Assembly: GCA_002457135.1 (NCBI GenBank)
Contig: NTKX01000003.1
Location: 1 to 51,344, forward strand
From: SAR116 cluster bacterium MED-G04
Lineage (GTDB): Bacteria; Pseudomonadota; Alphaproteobacteria; Puniceispirillales; UBA1172
DNA: 51,344 nt
Direction of reading: 5' to 3'
Part shown: piece by piece, positions 1-9,020 of the stretch
Numbering within the stretch: the first letter of the stretch is position 1
Layout: each line of letters opens with the position of its first letter
Program-made: the position numbers and the translations under genes
The notes under the pieces: model-generated
Seen by the model: only the letters and a program-made list of their open reading frames with translations
Told to the model about the DNA's origin: nothing
The model's database searches: none

Positions 1-35
1 ATGATGTACGATAAAACCTTATTCAGGGAGCAAGC

Positions 36-1232
36 ATGAAAAACCAATTTCCCTTTATTCTGATCGGCGCCTCGGTGATTGTCGCCAGTCTCGCCCTCGG
101 CTATTACGTCTACACCACTGACCCCGAATCTGAGCTTCCCGCCGATCCGGCATCGGTTCAGGTCACGTCTTCCGCCCCTGAAACCGGGGAAGCGTCCCAA
201 TCTGAAGCAACCCAATCTGAAGCAACCCAATCTGAAGCAACCCAATCTGAAGCAACCCAGTCTGAGGCCAATGACAGTGCTGCCGATGAACAGGCTACAG
301 GCGAGTCAGAGGTCGTTCAGGCTGAGGTTCAGGCGGGCGTTGAGGATCAGGACATCACCGAAGGCATCAATCAGGCACGGGTTCGCCCTGACGGAACAGC
401 GGTGATCGCCGGGCTGGCCCCGGGCGGCAGTACCGTCAGGTTGCTCCGTGACGGGGTTGTTATTGGTGAGGCGACAGCCTCCTCCAACGGGGAATGGGCC
501 GTTGTCCCGGATAAGTTGCTGGAACCCGGATCGCATCTGCTCAGCATCGAGATTACCACCCCCGATGGTGAAAAACGGATCGGCAGCCTCGCGCTGGTGA
601 TCGAACAGCCTGAACAGGCGGATGAAACCCCGCTGGTGGCGCTGGTGCCGTTCACCGAGGAAGAAGCCGTGGCCCAGGTGTTGCAGGCCCCCGATCAGTC
701 GGTTGAGCAAGCCTCGGCCGAGCCGGAGGGGGAGACTGTTTCCAACGCCGATACCAACATCGTGACCGTTGACCAGCCTGATGCGGTGGTCCCGCTGGTT
801 ACAATCCGCACGCTTGAAGCGCGGCATGATGGTTTTCTCTGGGTCAGTGGCCGTGCTGTCGGCGGGCAGTCGATCATGCTCAGCATTGATGGTGAAACCG
901 CCCCCACCGTGCCGGTGATTGATGAGATGTATTCATCCGGCATGACGTTTTACCGGTCCGATAAAAAAATGAATGTGTCGGTTGCGCTCGATGACAATGG
1001 CAAGACCGTGGCGACGGCTTCGGTTTCCCTGATGCCATCCACCATTGAAAAAAGCCTTGATAACAGCTCGCTCGTGATTATCCAGAAAGGCGATGCGCTG
1101 TGGCGAATTGCCTATCAGACCTACGGCAAGGGGATCCGTTATGTTGATATCTACAAACAGAACGCAGACCGGATTACCAACCCTGATTTGATTTACCCTG
1201 ACCAGATTTTCATTCTCCCCAACCGCTACTAA
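36..1232 (+). CDS. LysM-domain envelope protein with N-terminal membrane anchor
   Basis: Residues about 5-27 form a single hydrophobic segment that should anchor the protein in the inner membrane or act as an uncleaved signal. A Glu/Ser/Thr-rich linker follows, containing a run of the pentapeptide SEATQ (residues about 56-78). The last 50 residues are a LysM domain (GDALWRIAYQTYG, then NPDLIYPDQIFILP), which in this family binds peptidoglycan. The middle (residues about 115-190) looks like a bacterial Ig-like region. A GGAG-type ribosome site lies just before the start. The linker repeat should vary in length between strains. The function beyond wall binding is not known. It is followed closely by the phosphatidyltransferase gene, so the two may be co-transcribed. 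Confidence 0.85.
   Translation: MKNQFPFILIGASVIVASLALGYYVYTTDPESELPADPASVQVTSSAPETGEASQSEATQSEATQSEATQSEATQSEANDSAADEQATGESEVVQAEVQAGVEDQDITEGINQARVRPDGTAVIAGLAPGGSTVRLLRDGVVIGEATASSNGEWAVVPDKLLEPGSHLLSIEITTPDGEKRIGSLALVIEQPEQADETPLVALVPFTEEEAVAQVLQAPDQSVEQASAEPEGETVSNADTNIVTVDQPDAVVPLVTIRTLEARHDGFLWVSGRAVGGQSIMLSIDGETAPTVPVIDEMYSSGMTFYRSDKKMNVSVALDDNGKTVATASVSLMPSTIEKSLDNSSLVIIQKGDALWRIAYQTYGKGIRYVDIYKQNADRITNPDLIYPDQIFILPNRY
196..270 (+). repeat. 15-bp tandem repeat inside LysM protein gene
   Basis: Four near-identical 15-bp units (tctgaagcaacccaa) run from 201 to 260, with partial copies at both edges. The period is five codons, so copy-number change keeps the reading frame. It encodes the SEATQ repeats of the linker. 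Confidence 0.95.
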
Positions 1233-1244
1233 AACGGATGATGG

Positions 1245-1883
1245 ATGTTTGACAGCCGTATCAGGCCTCTGATTGACCCGATCACCGATGCCATTGGCCG
1301 GGGGGTGAGCCGGGTCGGGATCACCGCCAACATGATGACCATCATCGGCGGGGTCATGGGGGCAGGGGCGTTTATCGCCATCAGCCAGTCTGCCTATATG
1401 GCCGGGCTTGTCCTGATCCTGCTCAACCGGCTGGCTGACGGGCTGGATGGGGCCGTGGCACGGCATCAGGGCGCAAGCGATTTTGGCGGGTTTATTGATA
1501 TTGTTTTTGATTTTATCTTCTACGCGCTGGTGCCGCTCGGCTTTGCGCTTGCTGATCCGGGCAACGCGGTGGCGGCCTGTTTCCTGGTGGTCAGTTTCAT
1601 TGGCACCGGATCATCGTTTCTGGCCTTTGCCATCATGGCGGAAAAGAGAGGGCTTTCCACCGCTATCCGGGGGCATAAATCGCTCTATTATCTTGGCGGG
1701 TTGACCGAGGGCGCGGAAACCATCGCCGTGCTGGTGCTGATGTGCCTGATGCCGCACTGGTTCATCCCACTGGCCTGGGGGTTCGGGGCATTATGCTGGC
1801 TGACCACGGCCAGCCGGATCTGGTGGGGCTGGGAAAGTTTTGGCAAGAATACCAAAGAGAAGAATACCGAAGACACAGAATAA
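1245..1883 (+). CDS. CDP-alcohol phosphatidyltransferase family membrane protein
   Basis: This 212-residue integral membrane protein carries the complete family signature: D65-x2-D68-G69-x2-A72-R73-x7-G81-x3-D85-x3-D89. These Asp residues bind the metal and CDP in the active site. The family moves a phosphatidyl group from CDP-diacylglycerol to an alcohol (glycerol phosphate, serine, inositol or another phospholipid); the acceptor cannot be told from sequence. The remaining sequence is several hydrophobic helices. It starts 12 bases after the LysM gene and ends in a Lys/Glu-rich tail. No second phospholipid gene lies nearby to fix the product. Confidence 0.85.
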   Translation: MFDSRIRPLIDPITDAIGRGVSRVGITANMMTIIGGVMGAGAFIAISQSAYMAGLVLILLNRLADGLDGAVARHQGASDFGGFIDIVFDFIFYALVPLGFALADPGNAVAACFLVVSFIGTGSSFLAFAIMAEKRGLSTAIRGHKSLYYLGGLTEGAETIAVLVLMCLMPHWFIPLAWGFGALCWLTTASRIWWGWESFGKNTKEKNTEDTE

Positions 1884-1932
1884 TAACGTCCGGGGACGAT
1901 CAGTGAAAAAACTGAACCTTGTTGAGGAGTCT

Positions 1933-2334
1933 ATGATGACAAAAATCACCAAATCCAAATCTGAATGGAAAGACCAGCTGACCGAGGAGCAATATCGCGT
2001 CACCCGTGAGCATGGAACCGAACGCCCGTTTACCGGCCCGTTGCTGAATGAAAAGCGCGATGGGGTCTATGTCTGTATCGGTTGCGGCGCGCCGTTATTT
2101 TCCTCTGATACAAAATACGATTCAGGCACTGGCTGGCCCAGTTTCCACGATGCGATGGATAAGGACAATGTCGCAACCAAGACCGACCGGTCACTGTTCA
2201 TGACCAGAACGGAAGTGCATTGCAACCAGTGTGAGGCGCATCTCGGCCATGTCTTCCCTGACGGGCCTGCACCAACGGGTCTGCGTTATTGCATCAATTC
2301 GGCCAGCCTCGATTTCACGCCGGAAGACAGCTAG
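1933..2334 (+). CDS. msrB: peptide-methionine (R)-S-oxide reductase MsrB
   Basis: This 133-residue protein reduces the R-epimer of methionine sulfoxide in proteins, repairing oxidative damage. Zinc is held by two CxxC pairs (C48/C51 and C97/C100), and the catalytic cysteine is C120 in the motif RYCINSASL. The start at 1933 is chosen because a GAGGAG ribosome site sits just upstream and the MsrB fold begins there; an upstream in-frame extension runs into the previous gene and is not MsrB-like. The gene ends tail to tail with pxpA, overlapping it by 4 bases. It is a stand-alone MsrB without a fused MsrA. Confidence 0.95.
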   Translation: MMTKITKSKSEWKDQLTEEQYRVTREHGTERPFTGPLLNEKRDGVYVCIGCGAPLFSSDTKYDSGTGWPSFHDAMDKDNVATKTDRSLFMTRTEVHCNQCEAHLGHVFPDGPAPTGLRYCINSASLDFTPEDS

Positions 2335-3098
2335 ATCAATTCAGGCAGCGTGACGGGGCTGAACCCGGCCCCTTCCAGCCCCTCACGAACGCTTTTCGCC
2401 ATCGCAAGGGCTGAAGGTTCATCACCATGAACACAGATGGACCGCCCGCTGACACTGATTTTTGAGCCATCGAGCGCGATAATCGTGCCTTCCCCCAGCA
2501 TCCGGATGCAGTTTTCAACGGCAAGGGCAGGATCATGGATCATGGCATCGGGGCGGCTGCGCGGGGCCAGTTGGCCATCCGGCATATAGGCCCTGTCGGC
2601 GAAGAGTTCCTCCACCACGGTAAGGCCGCATTCCTGACCCGCTGTGACCATTTCGCTGAGGGCAGGGGCCAGCATGATCTGGTTGCTGTCCACCGCCTTG
2701 ATCGCCCGTGCAATCGCCCGCGCCATGGTGAGGTCGGCGGCGGCCATGTTGTTGATCGCGCCATGGGGTTTGACATGGGTGATTTCCGCACCAACCAGCG
2801 CCGCCATGCCCAGCGCTGCACCCAGCTGATAGGCGATCAGGTTTTCGATTTCGCGTTCCGGCAGGTTCATCTTGCGGCGGCCAAACCCGTGCAGGTCATG
2901 AAACCCGGGATGCGCGCCAATGCTGACCCCCTTTGCCTTGGCTGAGGCCATGACACTGGCCATGATATTGAAATCCCCACCATGAAAACCGCAGGCAATA
3001 TTGGCGGATTGAACAACATCCAGCAGGCCTTCATCATCGCCCATTGTCCAGGGTCCATAGCCCTCGGCCATATCAGCATTCAGGTTGAAAAGCGTCAT
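2331..3098 (-). CDS. pxpA: 5-oxoprolinase subunit A (LamB/YcsF family)
   Basis: This 255-residue protein belongs to the LamB/YcsF family. With PxpB and PxpC it forms the ATP-dependent bacterial 5-oxoprolinase, which opens pyroglutamate to glutamate. Family features seen are [11 protein letters not shown] at the N-terminus, [11 protein letters not shown], and [14 protein letters not shown] ribosome site lies 8 bases before the ATG. Unlike the usual pxpB-pxpC-pxpA operon, this gene points away from pxpB and pxpC, with about 117 bases between the two starts. The assignment is firm as a family; the substrate rests on the neighbouring B and C subunits. Confidence 0.93.
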   Translation of the reverse strand: MTLFNLNADMAEGYGPWTMGDDEGLLDVVQSANIACGFHGGDFNIMASVMASAKAKGVSIGAHPGFHDLHGFGRRKMNLPEREIENLIAYQLGAALGMAALVGAEITHVKPHGAINNMAAADLTMARAIARAIKAVDSNQIMLAPALSEMVTAGQECGLTVVEELFADRAYMPDGQLAPRSRPDAMIHDPALAVENCIRMLGEGTIIALDGSKISVSGRSICVHGDEPSALAMAKSVREGLEGAGFSPVTLPELI

Positions 3099-3161
3099 TT
3101 GCCAGCCTCCCGCCCGGACTTGTGGATTGACAATCTCAGCCTAACTGTCGGAATGTTTATT

Positions 3162-3178
3162 GAACAGTTTTTTTGTTC
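3162..3178. promoter_or_regulatory. inverted repeat between divergent pxpA and pxpB
   Basis: The arms GAACA and TGTTC flank a 7-base T-rich centre in the shared upstream region of pxpA and pxpB. A palindrome in such a place could be an operator serving both directions. No regulator gene is adjacent, so this is only a candidate. Confidence 0.3.
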
Positions 3179-3215
3179 TGCTTTCTCTTATACCAACACC
3201 GATAGAGCCATTGGC

Positions 3216-3995
3216 ATGAACAGCACCCGAACATCCACTCACGCCGGTTTCCGCCGATTTATCCATGCCGGTGACAGCGGCGTTATTGTCAGCTTTGCTG
3301 ATGAGCCGGATATGGCGGTGGCCATGGTCAGGGCGAGGCGGCTGGCCACCATGGTCCGGTCCGGTGATATGGATTTCGCCAATGCCGTGCTGGATGTCAT
3401 ACCCGGCTTTAATAACATTATTATTCAATATGATCCGGTCTATTCCTCATCCAGTGATATAATCAAGGGGGTGGAACCGTTGCTGGCTGATATCGGTGCT
3501 GATGAGCTGGTGGACAGCCGCCACTGGATCATGCCGGTGCTGTATGGTGGCGAGGGTGGCCCCGATCTGGAGGATGTGGCCGAGAAAACAGGCTTCCCGC
3601 CTGAGGAGGTCATAAGCCGTCATCTGTCACGCCAGTTGACGGTGGCGATCATGGGTTTCATGCCCGGGCTTGGCTACCTCAAGGGGATTGATCCGGCCCT
3701 GACGCTGCCGCGCCGGTCCAGCCCGCGCAAGCGGGTTCCTGCCCTGACACTGGGTATCGCCATGGATCAGAGCGTGATTTACCCGCTCACCAGCCCGGGT
3801 GGGTGGAACCTGATCGGCAAGGTCCCGGTGCGGATTTTTGAGCCGCGCCGTGATGACCCGATCCTGTTCAGGCCCGGTGACCGGGTTTCGTTCCGCCGGG
3901 TGGACGATGCCGAATTTACCGACCTCAATCAACGCGCTGAGGCCGGGGAGACAATTCTCCATCCCGCCAGCACCATGGATAAGGGGGAGGGATGA
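3216..3995 (+). CDS. pxpB: 5-oxoprolinase subunit B (KipI/allophanate hydrolase subunit 1 family)
   Basis: This 259-residue protein matches the KipI/AHS1 family. It shows the typical GFMPGLGYLKGID segment, the PRRSSPRKRVPA segment, and YPLTSPGGWNLIGK near the C-terminus. In the 5-oxoprolinase complex it pairs with PxpC. The start at 3216 is chosen because family similarity begins a few residues after it, while the longer open frame upstream crosses into the divergent pxpA. Its stop overlaps the start of pxpC (ATGA), so the two are translationally coupled. A role as a kinase inhibitor (Bacillus KipI) is unlikely given the PxpA and PxpC neighbours. Confidence 0.92.
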   Translation: MNSTRTSTHAGFRRFIHAGDSGVIVSFADEPDMAVAMVRARRLATMVRSGDMDFANAVLDVIPGFNNIIIQYDPVYSSSSDIIKGVEPLLADIGADELVDSRHWIMPVLYGGEGGPDLEDVAEKTGFPPEEVISRHLSRQLTVAIMGFMPGLGYLKGIDPALTLPRRSSPRKRVPALTLGIAMDQSVIYPLTSPGGWNLIGKVPVRIFEPRRDDPILFRPGDRVSFRRVDDAEFTDLNQRAEAGETILHPASTMDKGEG

Positions 3996-5002
3996 TGCAC
4001 TCGCTCCGTATCCTGACAGCAGGCCCCCATGCCTCCATCCAGGACAGGGGCCGCCCCGGCCAACAGTGGCTGGGTATCCCCGAAGGCGGGGTGCTCGACC
4101 GTGATGCTTTCGCGCTCGGCAATGCGCTGGTGGGCAACCCTGCTGATGCCGCGGTGATTGAGGTTTGCCTCGGCAATTTCAGTGCCGAGCTGATGACACG
4201 GGCGAAGGTTGCGCTGACGGGAACATCGGCGGGTACCCTGACGGTGCAGGACCCGGGCGGCCATTCCATGACGGTTGAGGCCAACCGTTCGGTTGATCTG
4301 GCCGCCGGGCGCATCATCAGGCTGGGGGTTATTCCTGACAGCAATACCGCGACCATCGCCATTTCAGGCGGGGTTGATGCCCCTTTATTCTATCATTCGC
4401 GCAGCACATCACCTAGCGCGGGGATTGGCGGGTTTGATGGTGGCTTCCTCCAGGACGGGCAGATCATCCCCCTTGGCGTGGTGGAAACCCCCGATGCTGC
4501 CGAATGGATGGCCAGTGACACCCTGAAGGATACAGGCCAGCCGATCCGCTGTGTCCGTGGCCCCCAGGATGACCGTTTTACCGAAAACGCTTTATTGGTG
4601 TTCTTTTCCGCCGAATACACGGTATCACCGATCCTGAACCGCATGGGGATGCGGCTTGATGGTGAGGTGCTGGAACACCGGACCAACGCTGATATTCCTT
4701 CGGACGGGATTGTTACCGGCACCGTGCAGGTGCCGGGCAACGGTCTGCCGATTGTTTTGCTGGCTGATCATCAATCCACCGGGGGCTATACCAAGATCGC
4801 CACGGTCATCACAGCCGATATGCCGAGGCTGGCACGGCTTCGCCCGGGGGAGGGCCTCCGTTTTACCGAGGTTACGGTGGCAGAAGCTGAAGCCATCGCC
4901 CGCCAGCATCATGACCGTCTGGGGGCTGTTCTGGCAGGCTTGCAACTGGCCCCGCCGATTGTTGATCTGGCCGCGCTCTATGCCCTTGGAGACACGACCT
5001 AG
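3992..5002 (+). CDS. pxpC: 5-oxoprolinase subunit C (KipA/biotin-dependent carboxyltransferase family)
   Basis: This 336-residue protein belongs to the KipA/AHS2 family and is the partner of PxpB. The N-terminal pattern GPHASIQDRGRPGQQWLGIPEGG and a later segment GTVQVPGNGLPIVLLADHQSTGGY are characteristic. It overlaps pxpB by 4 bases, so one mRNA encodes both. Together with the divergent pxpA it completes a pyroglutamate-using enzyme. Pyroglutamate forms spontaneously from glutamine and glutamate, so the enzyme serves metabolite repair or nitrogen scavenging. Confidence 0.92.
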   Translation: MMHSLRILTAGPHASIQDRGRPGQQWLGIPEGGVLDRDAFALGNALVGNPADAAVIEVCLGNFSAELMTRAKVALTGTSAGTLTVQDPGGHSMTVEANRSVDLAAGRIIRLGVIPDSNTATIAISGGVDAPLFYHSRSTSPSAGIGGFDGGFLQDGQIIPLGVVETPDAAEWMASDTLKDTGQPIRCVRGPQDDRFTENALLVFFSAEYTVSPILNRMGMRLDGEVLEHRTNADIPSDGIVTGTVQVPGNGLPIVLLADHQSTGGYTKIATVITADMPRLARLRPGEGLRFTEVTVAEAEAIARQHHDRLGAVLAGLQLAPPIVDLAALYALGDTT

Positions 5003-5030
5003 GGGGCGAGGGAATCGGGGCTGATTTTGC

Positions 5031-5058
5031 TTGTACTCACCCGCGTTCTCGCTAGGAT
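5031..5058 (+). promoter_or_regulatory. candidate -35/-10 promoter before AroE-like gene
   Basis: TTGTAC and TAGGAT are spaced by 16 bases. The -10-like box lies only 6 bases before the ATG at 5065, so a transcript from it would be leaderless or nearly so. The same bases (AGGATG) could instead be a ribosome site for a transcript from further upstream. Confidence 0.3.
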
Positions 5059-5064
5059 GTCGCC

Positions 5065-5883
5065 ATGATTGATCCCGTTTCCATGACCATCAGCGGAACC
5101 ACGCGCCTTTATGGCGTGATTGCTGATCCCATTGACCATGTTCGCGCCCCCATGGTGTTCAATCCGGTGTTTGCGAAAGATGGGGTCGATGCGGTCATGC
5201 TGCCCATTCATATCCGCCCTGATGACCTGACCGAAACCATCCGTTCCATCAGCCGGATGCCCAATTTTGGCGGGGTCTGCGTCACCATCCCGCATAAGAT
5301 GACCATGGCCGCGATGTGTGATGAGCTTGGCCTTGCCGCCCGCATCACCGGCGCGGTCAACGCTGTCCGGTTTGATGATGGCCGTATCATCGGTGATAAT
5401 TTTGATGGCCAGGGCTTTGTTGCCGGGCTTGAAGGTGAGGGTGTATCCCTGAACGGGGCAAACGTGCTGATGATCGGTGCTGGCGGTGCGGCACGGGCGA
5501 TTGCCGTTGCGTTAGCCACCAGCGGGGCCAGCCGCCTGACTATCGCCAACAGGACTGAGGCGAAAGCCGCTGAAATCACCACCATTCTGGCTGATCATTT
5601 CCCTGAATTTGAGGCTCAACCCCTCAACATGGATGCATTGCCTGATGCGCTGGCTGAGGCTGATATCATCATCAACACCACCTCGCTTGGCCTGCATCAG
5701 GGTGATGCCCTGCCTTGCGCCTTAAAAGGGGCTGGTCAGAACGCTGTCATTGCGGATATTATCATGATCCCGCCAGTGACGGCCTGGATGGCGGAAGCAG
5801 AAAAACAGGGGCTGAGAACCCATCCCGGCCGGCATATGCTGGATTATCAACGTGACCTGATCGCCCAGTTTATGAGGTTTTAG
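5065..5883 (+). CDS. shikimate dehydrogenase-like (AroE family) oxidoreductase
   Basis: This 272-residue protein has the AroE fold: an N-terminal substrate domain with the catalytic lysine K78 in VTIPHK and aspartate D114 in NFDGQG, then an NADP-type Rossmann motif GAGGAARAI (residues 137-145). In true shikimate dehydrogenases the N-terminal motif is HSxSP, whose two Ser/Thr side chains hold the shikimate carboxylate. Here it reads HVRAP (residues 25-29), with Val26 and Ala28 in their place. The motif around the aspartate is also changed (NFD instead of NTD). I therefore call it an AroE-like paralog, likely acting on a different substrate, rather than the aromatic-pathway enzyme. It lies 62 bases after pxpC. 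Confidence 0.8.
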   Translation: MIDPVSMTISGTTRLYGVIADPIDHVRAPMVFNPVFAKDGVDAVMLPIHIRPDDLTETIRSISRMPNFGGVCVTIPHKMTMAAMCDELGLAARITGAVNAVRFDDGRIIGDNFDGQGFVAGLEGEGVSLNGANVLMIGAGGAARAIAVALATSGASRLTIANRTEAKAAEITTILADHFPEFEAQPLNMDALPDALAEADIIINTTSLGLHQGDALPCALKGAGQNAVIADIIMIPPVTAWMAEAEKQGLRTHPGRHMLDYQRDLIAQFMRF

Positions 5884-5934
5884 GGCCATAAGATTTAAGG
5901 TTTCATGCATTAACGATTACATGAGGACACTACC

Positions 5935-6351
5935 ATGGCGGATATCCCGGTCTGGACCGACGAGAGACTGAACAAGCTGAAAAAACTGTGGGAGCAGGGG
6001 CTTTCCATATCCCAGATCGGTGAAGAGCTGGACGTTTCCCGGAATGCCATTGCCGGCAAGGTCTATCGCCTTGGCCTGCCCAAGCGGCAATCACCGATCA
6101 GCGGCGCATCGAGCGGGCCGAAGGCTGCACCCAAGAGTGACAGCATCGCCGATATGGATGCCAGCACCCTGCCGCTCAAACTGGCGTTGAGAACGATCAA
6201 CTGGTCGCGCAGCCAATGCAGCTGGCCCATCGGTGATCCCAAATCCACCGCCTTCCGTTTCTGTGGTGAAAACGTTGTTCAGGGCAAGCCATATTGCAAT
6301 GAGCATTGCTTTGATGCCTACACCACCAGTCGGGAATCCGGTAGCAACTAG
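5935..6351 (+). CDS. gcrA: GcrA cell cycle regulator
   Basis: This 138-residue protein has the GcrA layout: an N-terminal helix-turn-helix (WTDERLNKLKKLWEQGLS, then IGEELDVSRNAIAGKV) and a cysteine-containing C-terminal part (CSWPIGDP, then FCGENVVQGKPYCNEHC). GcrA is an alphaproteobacterial transcription cofactor that binds sigma-70 RNA polymerase and DNA at GANTC sites methylated by CcrM, and drives S-phase genes. A TGAGGA ribosome site precedes the ATG. Its stop codon directly abuts the start codon of pepN, so coupling is likely. It is one of the clearest taxonomic markers here. Confidence 0.95.
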   Translation: MADIPVWTDERLNKLKKLWEQGLSISQIGEELDVSRNAIAGKVYRLGLPKRQSPISGASSGPKAAPKSDSIADMDASTLPLKLALRTINWSRSQCSWPIGDPKSTAFRFCGENVVQGKPYCNEHCFDAYTTSRESGSN

Positions 6352-8985
6352 ATGCCTGCTTCATCCAACGCTATAGCCATTCAGCGGGCTGATTACACAC
6401 CGCCCGCCCATTCCGTTGATCGCGTCAACCTGACGATTGCGATCCACGCTGATCATGCTGTTGTCACATCCAGGCTGGAAACCCGCCGTTGCGGGGATGG
6501 CCCGCTTGTCCTCCGTGGTGGGGACGGGATGCGGCTCGATAGCCTGACCATCAATGGTGAGGTTGAGGATACCTCAACATTTGATACATCCGCTGGCCGG
6601 ATTGAGGTCACCATCCCTGATGAGGCTGTGGTTGAAACCGTCACCACCATCGACCCTTTCACCAATTCAGCGCTTGAGGGGCTTTATCTATCCGGCGGGA
6701 TGCTCTGCACCCAGTGCGAACCTGAAGGGTTCCGGCGCATCACCTGGCACCCGGACAGGCCCGATGTTCTGGGGGTTTTCACCACCAGGATTGAAGCCCC
6801 CGCCAGCTACCCCGTGCTGCTCGCCAACGGCAACCTGATTGAGGAAGGCACCATGGAGGGCGGCCGTCATTTCGCTGTCTGGCATGATCCGTTCCCGAAA
6901 CCGAGTTACCTTTTTGCCATGGTGGCGGGTGATCTTGATCACGTCACCGACCATTACACCACCATGGATGGCCGTGATGTTGAGCTGAGAATCTATGTCG
7001 AGCATGGCAATGCCCACCTGACCGGTCACGCCATGGAAAGCCTCAAGCGATCCATGAAATGGGATGAGGATGTTTACGGCCTCGCCTATGACCTCGATAT
7101 CTTCATGATCGTTGCGGTCAGCCATTTCAACATGGGGGCGATGGAAAACAAGGGGCTGAACATCTTCAATTCCAAGTTCATTTTGGCGGATCAGGAAACC
7201 GCCAGTGATGGCGATCTGATCAGGGTTGAAGCTATTGTCGCCCATGAGTATTTCCACAACTGGACCGGCAACAGGATCACCTGCCGGGACTGGTTCCAGC
7301 TGACGCTGAAAGAGGGGCTGACGGTCTACCGCGAACAGGAATTTACAGCTGACCTGAATTCCCGGGTGGTCAAGCGTTCCGATGATGTTGCCTTGCTGCG
7401 TGCCATTCAGTTCCCTGAGGATAACGGGCCGACCGCGCACCCGATCCGGCCTGAGGAATACAGCGAAATCAACAATTTCTACACCCCCACCGTCTATGAA
7501 AAGGGTTCCGAGGTGATCCGCATGATCGCCACGATCCTTGGCCATGACGGGTTCATGCAGGGGATGAAACGCTATGTCGAAAGCCATGATGGCGCGGCTG
7601 TGACCTGTGAGGATTTTATCCTTGCCATGGAACAGGCCAATGATGCTGATCTGGGCCAGTTCCGGCGTTGGTACAGCCAGGCCGGAACCCCGAGGCTGGA
7701 GATTACCTGCCATTATGATGATCAGGCCACGACGCTTTCCCTCAATTTGAGGCAGGCCCTGCCTGAAACCGCTGCCCACACGCCGCGCCAGCCGCTGGTT
7801 ATCCCTGTCCGGCTGGGTCTCGTTGGCCCGCAGGGCGAAACAGTTCCCGTCAGGGTAGGGGATGGTCAGGATGGCATTGAGCCTCCGGTTGATGAGGCTG
7901 TGGTGGTGCTGAACGGGGCCGAAAGCAACGTCATGCTCCATGATGTGCCAAAAGGCACGGTGCCATCGCTGCTGCGCGGGTTCTCATCACCCGTCCAGCT
8001 GATCACCAACCTGACGGATACAGACAGGCTGCATCTGCTGGCCCATGATGGTGATGCGTTCTGCCGCTGGGATGCCGGGCAAGTCCTGATGCTTGAAGCC
8101 ATAAGGGCGATTTTGCAGGACGGCAAGGATGTTGCCACCACCCGGGAGAAGGTGGAGAGGCTGGCGGCCGGGTTCACCGCAACCCTGGGTGATAATCGCC
8201 TCGATGGGGCGGAGAAGGCCCAGATTCTGCGGCCCCCCTCACAATCCGTGCTTGAAGGCATGATCCCGAACCCTGATCCGGTGCTGATCTGGCAAGCCCG
8301 CCAGAACCTCCTGAAGATGCTTGGGGTCGCCATGGCTGATGATATTACGGCCATGCTGGACAGCCTCATGACAGGCAAAGGCCAGAATACCGCTCAGGGC
8401 AGGGCGCTCATTATCCGTTTGCTGGGTCTTGCCGTGATGGCTGATCTCAACGGGGCTGAGGATACAGCCCTTGCCCTGTCATCCCATCGCAACATGACGT
8501 TGGCGGAAGGGGCGTTGGCCGCGCTCAACCAAACCAGCGGTGATGCCCGTGCCGAAGCCCTCAAGGCGTTTGCCGATAAATGGGCTGATAGCAGCCTGGT
8601 GATGGAAAAATGGTTCGCGCTTGAGGCATCGGCCCCTTGTGTTTCAACGCCTGAACATTGCGAGGCCCTGATGCAGCACCCGGCCTTTGATCCCGGCAAC
8701 CCGAACAAGCTGCGGTCCGTTTTGTCGGTGTTCGGGGCCATGAACACCGCCAATTTCCACGCCAATGATGGCAGCGGTTATGCGTTTCTGGCACGTCACA
8801 TCGCCAGCATTGATCAACGCAACCCGCAAGTGGCGGCGCGGATTGCCCTGCCACTGACACGGTTTTCATCCTATGCCGATGATCGGCAGGCCATGATGAA
8901 AAGCGCGCTCGCCCATATCATGAGCAAGGGTGATATCTCACCCGATTTGCAGGAAGTGGTGAGCAAGGCGCTCAATAAAAAATAA
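6352..8985 (+). CDS. pepN: aminopeptidase N (M1 family zinc metallopeptidase)
   Basis: This 877-residue enzyme removes N-terminal residues from peptides in the cytoplasm. The M1 hallmarks are all present: the exopeptidase motif GAMEN (residues 262-266), the zinc motif HEYFH (298-302), and the third zinc ligand E321. The N-terminal beta domain and the long C-terminal helical repeat region match proteobacterial PepN in length and order. Translation begins at the base after the gcrA stop, with no spacer, so expression probably depends on coupling to gcrA. No signal peptide is seen. Confidence 0.96.
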   Translation: MPASSNAIAIQRADYTPPAHSVDRVNLTIAIHADHAVVTSRLETRRCGDGPLVLRGGDGMRLDSLTINGEVEDTSTFDTSAGRIEVTIPDEAVVETVTTIDPFTNSALEGLYLSGGMLCTQCEPEGFRRITWHPDRPDVLGVFTTRIEAPASYPVLLANGNLIEEGTMEGGRHFAVWHDPFPKPSYLFAMVAGDLDHVTDHYTTMDGRDVELRIYVEHGNAHLTGHAMESLKRSMKWDEDVYGLAYDLDIFMIVAVSHFNMGAMENKGLNIFNSKFILADQETASDGDLIRVEAIVAHEYFHNWTGNRITCRDWFQLTLKEGLTVYREQEFTADLNSRVVKRSDDVALLRAIQFPEDNGPTAHPIRPEEYSEINNFYTPTVYEKGSEVIRMIATILGHDGFMQGMKRYVESHDGAAVTCEDFILAMEQANDADLGQFRRWYSQAGTPRLEITCHYDDQATTLSLNLRQALPETAAHTPRQPLVIPVRLGLVGPQGETVPVRVGDGQDGIEPPVDEAVVVLNGAESNVMLHDVPKGTVPSLLRGFSSPVQLITNLTDTDRLHLLAHDGDAFCRWDAGQVLMLEAIRAILQDGKDVATTREKVERLAAGFTATLGDNRLDGAEKAQILRPPSQSVLEGMIPNPDPVLIWQARQNLLKMLGVAMADDITAMLDSLMTGKGQNTAQGRALIIRLLGLAVMADLNGAEDTALALSSHRNMTLAEGALAALNQTSGDARAEALKAFADKWADSSLVMEKWFALEASAPCVSTPEHCEALMQHPAFDPGNPNKLRSVLSVFGAMNTANFHANDGSGYAFLARHIASIDQRNPQVAARIALPLTRFSSYADDRQAMMKSALAHIMSKGDISPDLQEVVSKALNKK

Positions 8986-9019
8986 GTTATTGGATATAAC
9001 GCCCTGCTGAAATGCAGGG
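8986..9019. terminator. two hairpins between convergent pepN and helicase genes
   Basis: GTTAT/ATAAC (8986-9000) and CCCTGC/GCAGGG (9002-9019, 6-base loop) fill the gap between the two 3' ends. Neither is followed by a strong T run on either strand, so intrinsic termination is uncertain. Confidence 0.35.
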
Positions 9020-9020
9020 A

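Noticed and set aside
5895-5915. TTAA pair upstream of gcrA as a CtrA site
   Set aside because: The CtrA consensus needs 7 bases between the half sites; here there are 11.
6688-7941. Long open frame of 417 codons on the minus strand inside pepN
   Set aside because: It is antisense to a complete M1 aminopeptidase with all motifs, has no ribosome site and its sequence looks like no protein family. Long antisense frames are expected in GC-rich genes.
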